A stretch of 64,000 bases of DNA from positions 4,154,013 to 4,218,012 of the forward strand of contig BCJU01000001.1 of the NCBI GenBank assembly GCA_001600355.1, given 5' to 3'. This stretch comes from Meira nashicola. Taxonomy: Eukaryota; Basidiomycota; Exobasidiomycetes; Exobasidiales; Brachybasidiaceae. Shown here one piece after another: positions 49,522 through 59,017 of the stretch. The position numbers were made by a program, and so were the translations under genes. The number at the start of each line of letters is the position of its first letter. Position 1 is the first letter of the stretch. Under the pieces are notes generated by a model, which did no database searches, had not been told where the DNA came from, and saw nothing but the letters and a program-made list of their open reading frames with translations.

Positions 49522-51033
49522 TATCGATGGAAGGATGTATAATGGGGTACAAGAAGAATTGCCGATTGTATGCTTGATCCTTTCCCCGCAAATTGTTCGA
49601 AGGTAAGCTTGACTTAATGATGGTAAAAGGAGTTTGGTTGCAAGAAAGGGGAATTCTTCTATTGCAGGAAATACTAATGTACCTGGTTATATATGTCCCT
49701 TACAAATAATAGAATTTCCTGTCAATTATAAAAAAAGTACACTGCTTTAGTGGTGCCTGATTCTTCGGCTTTTGCCTAGGATATACTGAATCAACTTTTT
49801 CTATACTGATATAGTGCCTGTACTGAAGGTAAAAAGTCTTGTTGCTTTTTGGACGTGTTTTTTTTTCTTTAGTGGCTATTTCCACTGGATAGCATCGGGG
49901 GCTCAAAGGTGAACCAGTGGGAGAAGTAAGTACTTTGCAGAGCGAATAGCATTGGCCTAATATTTTTTTTGAAATTATAAAAAAAAACACAGATATCTTT
50001 AATCCGAATAGATTGAAAAATTGACAAATTTCAAAATGGGGTCAATAAACCTGTCAAGGCTAGAACTTGGTATACGCGACAATATTTTCTTCATCGTGCA
50101 TAATTCCAGCTCTAGAGCCAAAGGAGAATTTTTTAGGCAGACATAATCAGGTACTTTATCCGATTAAATGCATAAAGGCGATAGATAAGTATAGACGCTT
50201 TAGGCGCCAGACATATAATCTACACGCAGCGGTACAACCGGGATGACATCCGCATTTCATTTACTCCTCCTCCCCTTCCCCAAATTAATTCGGCTTCTTT
50301 GTTGTTTGGGCACTTAAAACCCAGACCTTTAGTAGTAGAACAAAGCGCGCCACAATTCATTTTGACCCTGAATTTTCAGCGGAGCAGGAATTTATTTGTA
50401 CGCCTGTCATTCGATCTTTTATTTGTATCCTCTTTGATTTATTTATTTGAGATTATGATCATTGATTATATTTAGCAGCCAATTGGATTTGTATGCCAAG
50501 AAAATAAGGCTATGAATAAATTATCAGAAGGTTCTTTTTTGCCTCTTACTCTTGTCTAAAAGCGTGGGGTAGGTAACTGATAAACGCAAAAAGTGGCCGT
50601 TTGTCTCGGGATGCGCCACAGATGAAAGAGCGAGTCTCCATACTTGCCGTGTGCCGGTTAAGCAAAGAAAATTTCATAGAGTGATATAGTGCATACAAAT
50701 ATCACGTGAAATGGTAATTTACACGCTTAATCGGCTTCAACTACATATGAGCCTGCATTGTGACAAAATAAAAGTGCCGCGGGCTTACATTGATAGCGCT
50801 TAATGATAGTCAGCTAGCTTATATGAGAAGAATGCGATTTAGTACTGACAAACATATATTCTCCTTTCCTCTTCAAGCATACCTTTACATCGATAGCCTT
50901 TTGTGGGGAACCTTGCTGCTTTGTGGGACTGTAAGATAACAAGATTATCCGCGGGAATGGGGAACAGGAGATAGAGATATCAATTCCAGGAATTGTTTTA
51001 CTTATCGGGAGAGGGGAAATCTTAAAGAAGACG
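49522..51033. other. 1.5-kb divergent intergenic region permease/SLM5
   Basis: Both flanking genes read outward, so this holds two promoters. Composition is AT-rich with T-runs (TGTTTTTTTTTCTTTAG near 49857-49873; AATATTTTTTTTGAAA near 49960-49975). Short frames at 49700-49990 and 50814-51119 on the minus strand have no support; the latter overlaps the start of SLM5 antisense. No RNA gene is recognised. Confidence 0.45.
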
Positions 51034-52701
51034 ATGTTCACGACAATGCTCGCCAAGACGAGCATACGAAGAACATCATTTGACTGGATTAGGCCGATTG
51101 CAAGTGCATCAGCTTGCAATTCGAGTTCTTACTATAACTCTAAAGTCTTTGCTTCATCCAGCACTCGTCTAAGAGCAGCCTATTCCAATTTGGCTAGTGG
51201 ATCCTTGCCTTCCGAAGTACCAAAAAGATTGAGCTTATTGAGCGATATCTCCAGAGATAAGCTTTCATCTGAAAGACAAAATCCGTCTCATCGGATTGCA
51301 TGCTTTGTTCGATCTGTCAGGAAGCATAGGAATGTAACATTTTTGGCAATCAGTGATGGCTCTCTATTGAGCGGAGAACAGCAAACATTACAAGCTGTCC
51401 TGCGAGGATCGCTAAAAGAGCAATATGATCAAAGACTTACATCTGGAGTAGCTTTGGAACTGATCGTTCAATCGGCAAAGAGTAAAGGTCAAGGTCAAGA
51501 TGTGGAATTGTTGGTGAAAGAAATGCAAGTCACCGGAGAGACTGATGCTGCAACATATCCGATCCGATTAGAGCCTCCTTCAAAAGATAGCGAAAAAATC
51601 CAAGATCAGCAAAGTCAAAATGAAAACCATAACATCGAGAGATTACGTAAAAATGCTCATTTACGAGCAAGGGATGTACGTCATTCGGCCATCCTTAGAA
51701 CGCGTGATGTGATGGAAGGCGGTATGGCTGATTATTTTCGTTCACAAGATTTCGTACGAGTCGTGACACCAATCTTGACTGCATCCGATTGTGAAGGAGG
51801 AGGTGAAGTTTTTCGTGTAGAAGCTGCAACGAATTGGCCTTCGAAAACGCAATCAAGCCCAGAAAAAAGTCATTCATTTTGGTCTGAATCACAAGCCTAC
51901 CTCACCGTTTCCGCTCAATTGCACTTAGAAGCAATAACGATGGGATTAGGAAGAGCATACACTCTATCACCCTCTTTTCGTGCAGAAGGAAGTGCAACCA
52001 ATCGACATTTGTCTGAATTTTGGATGTTGGAAGGGGAGCAAATTACAAGTCATGATTCGTCTGTTGCTATGGGTGAAGTGACAGATGTAGTGGAAGGAGT
52101 GATAAGAAATGCAATTATAGCAGTGATAGAGCGAAAGGAGCTTTTATATCAGCTTTCATCGAACAAGCAAGCTTTCGAAGAGATTGCTAATTATGCCACT
52201 GGAGAAAGATGGCAAAGGATCACATATACAGAAGCGATTGAACATCTTTCACAGCAAGACTCACCTTCACACAATTCTCCACCCAAATGGGGTGATTCGC
52301 TTTCCTCTGAACAAGAACGATGGCTTGCACGAAATGGACCGATTTTTGTGACGGATTATCCTAGTGCAGATAAGCCATTCTATATGCTGGTAAACGAAGA
52401 TCAAAAAACTGTCGCATGCTTTGATCTTTTGATACCTCGAATGGGTGAATTGGTCGGAGGTTCATTACGTGAGACTCGATTAGAGACCTTGCAAGAACGC
52501 ATAAAGGATATCTCTCAACAGGGTCAAGAAGGTATATCAGACAAACTTGCATGGTATACCGAAGACCTGAGAAAATATGGCTGTAATCCGCATGGAGGGT
52601 TCGGATTAGGTGTCGAACGATTACTAGCTTGGATCACAAACACGGACAGCGTTCGAGATGTGATTACGTTTCCAAGGGTAAAAGGCCCTCTTCATTTCTA
52701 G
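51034..52701 (+). CDS. SLM5: Mitochondrial asparaginyl-tRNA synthetase
   Basis: A complete 555-aa single-exon gene. The first 50 residues are Arg/Ser/Ala-rich with few acids (MFTTMLAKTSIRRTSFDWIR), which fits a mitochondrial presequence. An OB-fold anticodon-binding domain follows (RIACFVRSVRKHRNVTFLAI). The class II catalytic core includes VVTPILTASDCEGGGEVFRV, YLTVSAQLHLEAITMGLGRA, motif 2 (SPSFRAEGSATNRHLSEFWM) and motif 3 (GGFGLGVERLLAWITN). The ASDCEGGGE...LTVSAQLHLE pattern is specific to AsnRS rather than AspRS. An extra Ser/Gln-rich insertion (about 178-205) sits between the OB fold and the core. It charges mitochondrial tRNA-Asn. Confidence 0.94.
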   Translation: MFTTMLAKTSIRRTSFDWIRPIASASACNSSSYYNSKVFASSSTRLRAAYSNLASGSLPSEVPKRLSLLSDISRDKLSSERQNPSHRIACFVRSVRKHRNVTFLAISDGSLLSGEQQTLQAVLRGSLKEQYDQRLTSGVALELIVQSAKSKGQGQDVELLVKEMQVTGETDAATYPIRLEPPSKDSEKIQDQQSQNENHNIERLRKNAHLRARDVRHSAILRTRDVMEGGMADYFRSQDFVRVVTPILTASDCEGGGEVFRVEAATNWPSKTQSSPEKSHSFWSESQAYLTVSAQLHLEAITMGLGRAYTLSPSFRAEGSATNRHLSEFWMLEGEQITSHDSSVAMGEVTDVVEGVIRNAIIAVIERKELLYQLSSNKQAFEEIANYATGERWQRITYTEAIEHLSQQDSPSHNSPPKWGDSLSSEQERWLARNGPIFVTDYPSADKPFYMLVNEDQKTVACFDLLIPRMGELVGGSLRETRLETLQERIKDISQQGQEGISDKLAWYTEDLRKYGCNPHGGFGLGVERLLAWITNTDSVRDVITFPRVKGPLHF

Positions 52702-52941
52702 ACCGAGCTAATCACCCTGAGATTTAAGTTATCCTGTAATTTTACCATTCATGTACATCATTATTCTAGAAAATGCAACTGTCGATGACGACTTAATCAC
52801 ATGAAAGCTTCGAGTCTATTCGGTGTACAAACAGCATGAACAGAGAGGAGAGGTGAAAATACTATTTTGAAACGAGAGGAAGAGCTTTTTCTTGATTGGG
52901 CTAGCTTGAACCACAAAATGAGTGCAGATTCAAATATGCAT

Positions 52942-53253
52942 TCATGGAGAGTGCCATTCTTTGTGGAAAGAAGAACTACTATATGAACCGCGAGAGCCAG
53001 TGCCAGGGTCATAGAAACCACCTTTCTTGACGTGAGTGCCACCAGGAGTAGTATATTCTTCTTCGAATGATAATGGTTTTGCTGAGTCTGAGTCTTTGAT
53101 CATACGAGTGACAATATTGGGCCATTCACTATTTGCCATGGATGCAGAGATGTCTCTCATAGACAATTCGATCGATGTTTGAATTGGCTTTGCCTGGCTT
53201 GAGCTAAGAAGCGCTACCGTAAGCATTACAATGACGATACAATTCGATTTCAT
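52942..53253 (-). CDS. Small secreted protein of unknown function
   Basis: A 103-aa frame with a clear signal peptide (MKSNCIVIVMLTVALLSSSQ, cleavage probably after QA at 21). The mature part of about 80 residues has no cysteines, a short ordered-looking segment (IQTSIELSMRDISASMANSE, then WPNIVTRMI), an acidic patch (FEEEY) and a Gly/Ser-rich tail (GGTHVKKGGFYDPGTGSRGS). I do not recognise a family. Absence of disulphides sets it apart from typical Cys-rich effectors or hydrophobins. The convincing signal peptide and ATG are the evidence that it is a gene. It is isolated between SLM5 and the eS1 gene. Confidence 0.6.
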   Translation of the reverse strand: MKSNCIVIVMLTVALLSSSQAKPIQTSIELSMRDISASMANSEWPNIVTRMIKDSDSAKPLSFEEEYTTPGGTHVKKGGFYDPGTGSRGSYSSSSFHKEWHSP

Positions 53254-53930
53254 CTTGCTGAGATTAGGGTACGATAATCTTAGGCAATGAATTTGCTGAA
53301 TTCAATACTGTATACGGGTAAGAAAGCAGCAAATCTCATCATATTTATACCTTTACAAGGGCTTAACGCTCAGCTGTGTTGAACGCCCTATGCTGTGTTC
53401 GGGGCGAGACAAAATAAAAGATGACACATCTTTATATGTGTAGTGATGGGGGCGACAACAAAAGACACCTTTTCAGCGCCTTCGGTCGTGCATTATAAAA
53501 CAATGTCTTAACATTCTTTACTAGCAGTGTTGTCCTTGATCATCATGATTCATCGAGCTGCACAAAGGTTAATCATATCATTGTAGGAAACAGGAGTGGG
53601 AAGTAAGTTGTTGCTTATCTAATAGCAATAGATCAGCACGTGTGGAAGATTTTGAACTCTGCGGCACGCGTCTGTAGCTGCGCACTGTCTGAAGATTCTG
53701 AACCTTCTGGCTCAGTAGCAGCAATAAAATCAATTACCTACTCGTGTGCTGAGAACTTCTTGCTATGCAGCACTAAATCTGTCTTGAATATACCTACCAG
53801 ACCAGCTTAAGTGCGCGCCCTGCTTAAAGGCTTTAATGTCTTCTTGATTGTCGCTGTAGCTGCAAATCCATTTTTACATCAGATAGTACGCATTAACACT
53901 TTCTCTTTCTCGTCTGCATCACACGTAATA
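53254..53930. other. Divergent intergenic region between small secreted protein and eS1 genes
   Basis: These 677 bases carry both promoters. A pyrimidine-rich stretch (CACTTTCTCTTTCTCGTCTG) lies immediately before the eS1 start, as is common in highly transcribed ribosomal protein genes. A GGCTCAG-containing stretch near 53710 was checked for a tRNA and rejected. Confidence 0.45.
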
Positions 53931-55090
53931 ATGGGTAGGTATTCGTATTGAAGGAAACATGATGGTCATGATAATAATCCCAAAAGATCGAATGACTGAC
54001 TCATTCATCTCTCTATCTTTTCAGCTGTCGGCAAGAACAAGAAGCTATCCAAGCGCGGCGGTGTCCGTAAAAAAGCCGTTGATCCCTTCACCAGAAAGGA
54101 ATGGTACCAAATCAAAGGACCAAACTTTTTTGACCAAAGAGATTTGGGACGTACACCCGTTAATCGTTCTCAAGGTTTGAGTGAGTATCAGTTGTAAGTT
54201 GTGAATTGATTAGAAAGGGAGACATTATGTGAAAAGGATGATAGGAGGGCTTCATGAGAATGAAGGGAAAGGAAGATTATACTCGATCGATCACGACTGC
54301 TACAACATCTCGACTATCACCTTCCGTTTTGATTACCTTTCGAATGAAGACGACAGTCTATTCAGTACAGCCGATTGAGATGTGGGAGAGATTGAGGCCT
54401 TGAATATTATCGATTTGCGAATCAGATTACTAACCATTCATCATCACATCACCTTTTAATCCAACAGAGAACGCCAATGATGCACTCAAGGGACGTATCA
54501 TGGAAGCTTCTTTGGCCGATTTGAACAAGGATGACGAACAACCTTTCCGCAAGTTCAAGCTCCGTATCGAAGAAGTCCAAGGTCGCACATGTTTGGCCAA
54601 CTTCTACGGAATGGACTTCACCCAAGACAAACTTCGTTCATTGGTCCGCAAATGGCAAACATTGGTCGAAGCCCACCAAGACGTTCGCACAAGTGAAGGA
54701 TACCTTTTGCGCATCTTCGTTATCGGTTTCACCCGCAGACGTCTCAACCAAGTCAAGAAGACCACATACGCAAAGAGCTCTCAAGTTCGTGCAATCCGTC
54801 AAAAGATGTTCGACATTGTTCAACGTGAATGCTCAAGCTGTGATTTGAAACAGTTGGTCGCCAAATTGGTTCCAGAGGTCATGGGCCGTGAAATCGAAAA
54901 GGCAAGCCAAGGTATTTACCCTCTCAAGGATGTCTACGTGCGCAAGGTTAAGGTCTTGAAGGCACCTAAGCTTGACCTTGGACGTTTGTTGGAATTACAC
55001 GGTGGTGCTGCCGCTGTTGGTGCTGAAGACACTGGTGCACGAGCAAAGGTTTCCGAATTCAAGGAGCCTGAAGCATTGACATCCGTTTAA
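53931..55090 (+). CDS. RPS1: Small-subunit ribosomal protein eS1 (Rps1/Rps3a)
   Basis: Three exons: 53931-53934 (only ATGG), 54025-54180 and 54468-55090, with introns of 90 and 287 nt; the product is 260 aa. The tiny first exon joins CTGTCGGC to give [20 protein letters not shown], the conserved eS1 start. The second junction restores [16 protein letters not shown]. Family blocks follow: [40 protein letters not shown] and [20 protein letters not shown]. The C-terminal tail is acidic and Glu/Ala-rich. The protein sits on the 40S platform near the mRNA exit channel. The second intron has a TACTAAC branch sequence at 54428-54434. Strong codon bias (AAG, GTC, CGC) marks high expression. Long introns in such genes can host snoRNAs, but no clear C/D boxes were found. 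Confidence 0.96.
54428..54434 (+). promoter_or_regulatory. Branch-point sequence TACTAAC in eS1 intron 2
   Basis: An exact match to the canonical fungal branch site, 33 bases before the AG at 54466-54467. It supports the splice model used for the eS1 gene. Confidence 0.75.
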
Positions 55091-56334
55091 ATTAAAATGG
55101 ATTGTTAAAACTGTTCACCATCTGATCTCCTTCTCTTTTATTGTACATTGACGATTATCATTCGTCGTCAGCATACTTGCACCTTACGGCTCATCATACT
55201 ATCTATATAGGTATACGTGTTCAATTAAACACATGTATATTCGTCCATGACGGTCCTGTACCGGATACAAAACTTCATACATTCATCCAAAAATGACATG
55301 CATATATTCGCACTGAAAATTGTCTGTCAGAAAGAATGAGAATGCGTTTGAAGATTCTTCTTGACAATTGCTTGCGTGCGTGTTTGCGAAATACTACTGA
55401 CTTTGAATATCTTCATGTCGATACCTTATATTGATTCGACGATGGTCTCGAGGCAAAGTAATTGTATCCCAAATCAAAAATAAAATTTTGTCTTTTAAAT
55501 AATCTTTTGCTTATATAATGTCGTTCTCTCATCGTCATTTGGTAGCATACTCTCTGATTTTCCAGCGTTTATGCTCTATAAATGTTCTCAGTGCATATGA
55601 TTCACACACAAGATCTTTTAAATTACGTGATTCGGTCATCTGCATTGCAGGTAGCTTTTTGAATGTTCTGGGCTAAAATAAGATGCAATGTATGATATAT
55701 ATATAAACTATACACAAACACAATCAGGCGACTGTGGATTTTTGCTCTCTTTCCATCTATACTTAAAGCCGAAGCTAGTTCTCAATTAAATCTGTATGTA
55801 CCTATGAAGTGATTGGAACTTAGAAAAAGCAAAATGTTGAGCGGGGTTGGTCAAATTAACAGGCGTTTGCAGCGCTTGCCAACAAAAAGGCAACCAATCA
55901 TTATCGTCTGATTTTACACCTTTTTAATAAATTGCACCCCCTCTAGCGTGCGTGCCACGCAATTTAATCCAACGAGTGTGAGTATTTTATTTTTCATTCA
56001 CCGAATATGCGCCTGCTTTTGCCGCCTGTGGTAAAAGATTTTTTATTCTTTAGAAAAATTGCGTGCCGCGGTAGCCCAGGACTGAATACATAGACTAGGT
56101 CATCTGTGTATGTACCAACGCGCAAGACCTTTTAACCGGAAGAACACTTTAGGCAAAAGGCCACTAAAGAAAACACTTCTTTTGTCAGCCGGATAAAAAG
56201 GCAGATCAGGTTAAAGCGATCTGAGGATTACTAAGTTCCAAATAATCATTCGCCTGCGTCTTCTTTCCTTTTGTGTTAAATCTACCTTCACCTTCGGCTC
56301 TGATCGCCATCAACTTTATTCGAAAATCATCAAA
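55091..56334. other. 1.24-kb intergenic region between eS1 and HEM1
   Basis: It contains the eS1 3' UTR and HEM1 promoter. TGCGTGCGTG lies at 55373-55382, GCGTGCGTGC at 55946-55955, a TATATATATA run near 55695-55704 and TAGACTAG at 56091-56098 (240 bases before the HEM1 start). A minus-strand frame at 56206-56409 overlaps the HEM1 start and is not supported. Confidence 0.45.
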
Positions 56335-58428
56335 ATGGATCGCTCTCTTTCGAGCTTGTCCAAATTTCGCTCTTCTTGCCCTTATTTGAGCAAAACAACT
56401 ACTGTACAATTACGTAGTTTGAGCTCTCAAGCTTACTTACCTGGCGGACCAAATTGTTTAGCCGTTCGTGCTCAACAATGCCCAGTAATGTCTTTGGCCA
56501 TCGATTCACGTCCAAATGATGCAGTTGCTGCCGCTCCAGCAATGTCTTCTGCCGCTGCTTCTTTCTTGTTCGGTTCAGGTCCAAGAACATTAGCCTCTTC
56601 TCCTGCTAATCCACGTAAGATGGTTAACCCACACGGATTTGCCATTGCGCCAGGTGCCGTTTGCCCTTTTGCGGGTGCACAACAAACACGCAATTATGTT
56701 GTTCAAAGTGAAGCAAGAAATGCATCTTTTGTTACTAATAATCACATCAACCGTATCCATGCAAAAGAAGGTATCCTTACCGGTGGCTCAGGTGATGTAA
56801 CCCAATGCCCGCATGCAAAAGCTGCAGCCGCACAAGAATCCGTCCAAAAGGCAGAAGATACTACAATTCAAACCGACTTACGTGAAAGTATCAAACGCAA
56901 GATTCAAACCCGTACACCAGGCTCAGGTCTTGGTCAGCAACCCGAACCAGCGGCAAAGACGTTGCCCGGTTTTGACTATGAAGCCTTTTATCATAATGAT
57001 TTAGCCGCAAAGCACGCTGATAATTCTTATCGTTATTTTAACAACATCAATCGCTTGGCCGATAAAGCTCCACGTGGTCATTTGGAAGATGAAACACAAG
57101 AGATTACCGTTTGGTGTTCAAATGATTATCAAAACATGAGTCGTCATCCACGAGTCTTGCAGGCTATGGCTGGCACCCTTTTCAAATACGGTGCCGGTGC
57201 TGGAGGTACGCGTAACATTGCTGGCCATAATCAGCATGTTGAAAGTGTCGAAGCAACGATTGCAGAATTGCACCGTAAAGAAGCTGCTTTGGTCTTTGGC
57301 AGTTGTTATGCTGCCAATGATGCCACTTTGAGTATCTTGGGTACCAAATTACCAAATTGTGTCATCTTTTCTGACAGCAGTAATCATGCTTCTATGATTC
57401 AAGGTATTCGTCATTCAACCGCTCGTAAAGTTATCTACAAGCACAATGACATGGAAGATTTGGAAGCTAAATTAGCATCTTTCCCTGTTGACACACCAAA
57501 GATTATCGCTTTTGAAAGTGTTTATTCCATGTGTGGTACCGTTGGACCAATCGAACGTACGATTGAACTCGCTGAAAAGTACGGTGCTCTGACATTCTTG
57601 GATGAAGTTCACGCTGTTGGTATGTACGGTCCACGTGGAGCAGGTGTTGCAGAACATTTGGATTGGGAAGTTCAAGCCGCCGGTGGTGCAGCTGCAAACG
57701 GTCAAGAAAAGACTTTGATGGATCGGATTGATATCATCACTGGTACTTTAGGTAAAGCATTCGGTAATGTTGGTGGATACATTGCAGGTTCAAACCGTAT
57801 GGTTGATGTGATCCGCAGCTTTGCACCTCAATTCATCTTTAGTACCACCTTACCTCCAAGTGTCTTAACTGGAGCTCGTACAGCAATTGAAGTCTTGATG
57901 GAATCCAATGATAGCCGTAAATCACAACAAATGCGTACACGTCAAACCAAAGAAGGTCTCCTTTTAGCCGGTATTCCAATTCAACACAACCCAAGTCACA
58001 TCGTTGCTGCTTTGGTTGGCAGTGCTGATAAGGCAAAAGAAGCAAGTGATATGTTATTACACGATTATGGTTGCTATGTTCAACCCATCAATTACCCTAC
58101 CGTTCCTCGTGGTTTGGAACGTTTGCGTATTACACCTACTCCAAGTCATTCTGAGGAAGATGTTGCTCATTTGGTGTACGCATTGGATCAAGTTTGGAAA
58201 CGATTGGACTTGCGTAGAGTTGAAGAATTACGTCAAATTGAAGAAGGTAAAGATGCTTTGGCTGATTTACTCACTTCTTCAGAACGTGGAGATTCAGCTC
58301 CATTGTGGCATGATGAACTTTTGGCTTGGGAAGATGCAGATGTCGTTAAAGGCTCGGCCGTGAAAGATGCTGCAGAAAATCTTGTCAACTCAGGTCCCGT
58401 GCCTGCTACCGTTACTGCTCCTGCCTGA
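56335..58428 (+). CDS. HEM1: 5-Aminolevulinate synthase, mitochondrial
   Basis: A complete 697-aa single-exon gene. It condenses glycine and succinyl-CoA to 5-aminolevulinate, the first step of haem synthesis in the mitochondrial matrix. The long N-terminal region (about 220 residues) has a basic Ser-rich presequence and four Cys-Pro dipeptides (C15, C49, C110, C158), the form of haem-regulatory motifs. The catalytic core is the PLP fold-type I alpha-oxoamine synthase: [57 protein letters not shown], and the PLP lysine in [13 protein letters not shown] (Lys474). A short Ala-rich insertion ([13 protein letters not shown]) lies within the core. The C-terminus extends beyond the core with [15 protein letters not shown]. 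Length is somewhat greater than yeast Hem1. Confidence 0.97.
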   Translation: MDRSLSSLSKFRSSCPYLSKTTTVQLRSLSSQAYLPGGPNCLAVRAQQCPVMSLAIDSRPNDAVAAAPAMSSAAASFLFGSGPRTLASSPANPRKMVNPHGFAIAPGAVCPFAGAQQTRNYVVQSEARNASFVTNNHINRIHAKEGILTGGSGDVTQCPHAKAAAAQESVQKAEDTTIQTDLRESIKRKIQTRTPGSGLGQQPEPAAKTLPGFDYEAFYHNDLAAKHADNSYRYFNNINRLADKAPRGHLEDETQEITVWCSNDYQNMSRHPRVLQAMAGTLFKYGAGAGGTRNIAGHNQHVESVEATIAELHRKEAALVFGSCYAANDATLSILGTKLPNCVIFSDSSNHASMIQGIRHSTARKVIYKHNDMEDLEAKLASFPVDTPKIIAFESVYSMCGTVGPIERTIELAEKYGALTFLDEVHAVGMYGPRGAGVAEHLDWEVQAAGGAAANGQEKTLMDRIDIITGTLGKAFGNVGGYIAGSNRMVDVIRSFAPQFIFSTTLPPSVLTGARTAIEVLMESNDSRKSQQMRTRQTKEGLLLAGIPIQHNPSHIVAALVGSADKAKEASDMLLHDYGCYVQPINYPTVPRGLERLRITPTPSHSEEDVAHLVYALDQVWKRLDLRRVEELRQIEEGKDALADLLTSSERGDSAPLWHDELLAWEDADVVKGSAVKDAAENLVNSGPVPATVTAPA

Positions 58429-59017
58429 GTAGCAATGAGATCGAAAAAGGTATCTTTGATCCGTGCTCCCCACCCCCTTCTTCGCCAATTGATGTTTCCC
58501 CTCAACTTTGTCAAAATTCGACAATCATGTAGTTCATTAGCATGACAATAAATCTTTTGACAAATTAATCATCTCTTATAGTGTGTCAAGTTATCTGCAT
58601 ATGTGTTACGATGTCTGTTCAGATGAGATACTTTCTATATACCTTTACCCATTGTTAATCATCATCAACAGGCACGAATGAGTGATTGGTGCCAGTGATG
58701 ATGGTATTCCATATTCACGTGTAAACCGTGCGATTACAGAATTACCGTTTGTATTTAGAACGCGCATTATATTTACACTGATATCATGCCCTTAACTAAA
58801 ATTTGAATACAAACTTTTTCAGACCGACCAGAAAAGTCTAACAAAAAAAAAGTGAGAAGAAGTACGGTTCTTGTCAAGTGATGCGCGCAAGATAGACAAG
58901 TTCAAAGTATTCTAGTTGGAAGCAACGGAAGAGGTTCGCAGTTGTAACGTCGATTTATTCTTTAGCCATCATCTTTCGTGGAATTTGCATAGGTCATAGC
59001 TATTAGCATTTTTCAAG
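58429..59017. other. Intergenic between HEM1 and SUP35
   Basis: These 589 bases hold the HEM1 3' UTR and the SUP35 promoter, with an A-run (CTAACAAAAAAAAAGTG near 58838-58854). No gene or repeat is recognised. Confidence 0.45.

Noticed and set aside
53700..53735. Complement contains GGTTCAGAATC, near a tRNA B-box
   Set aside because: An extra base breaks the T-loop consensus and there is no A-box at the right distance.
54181..54467. C/D-box snoRNA in the eS1 intron
   Set aside because: No CTGA D-box and only an imperfect C-box are present.
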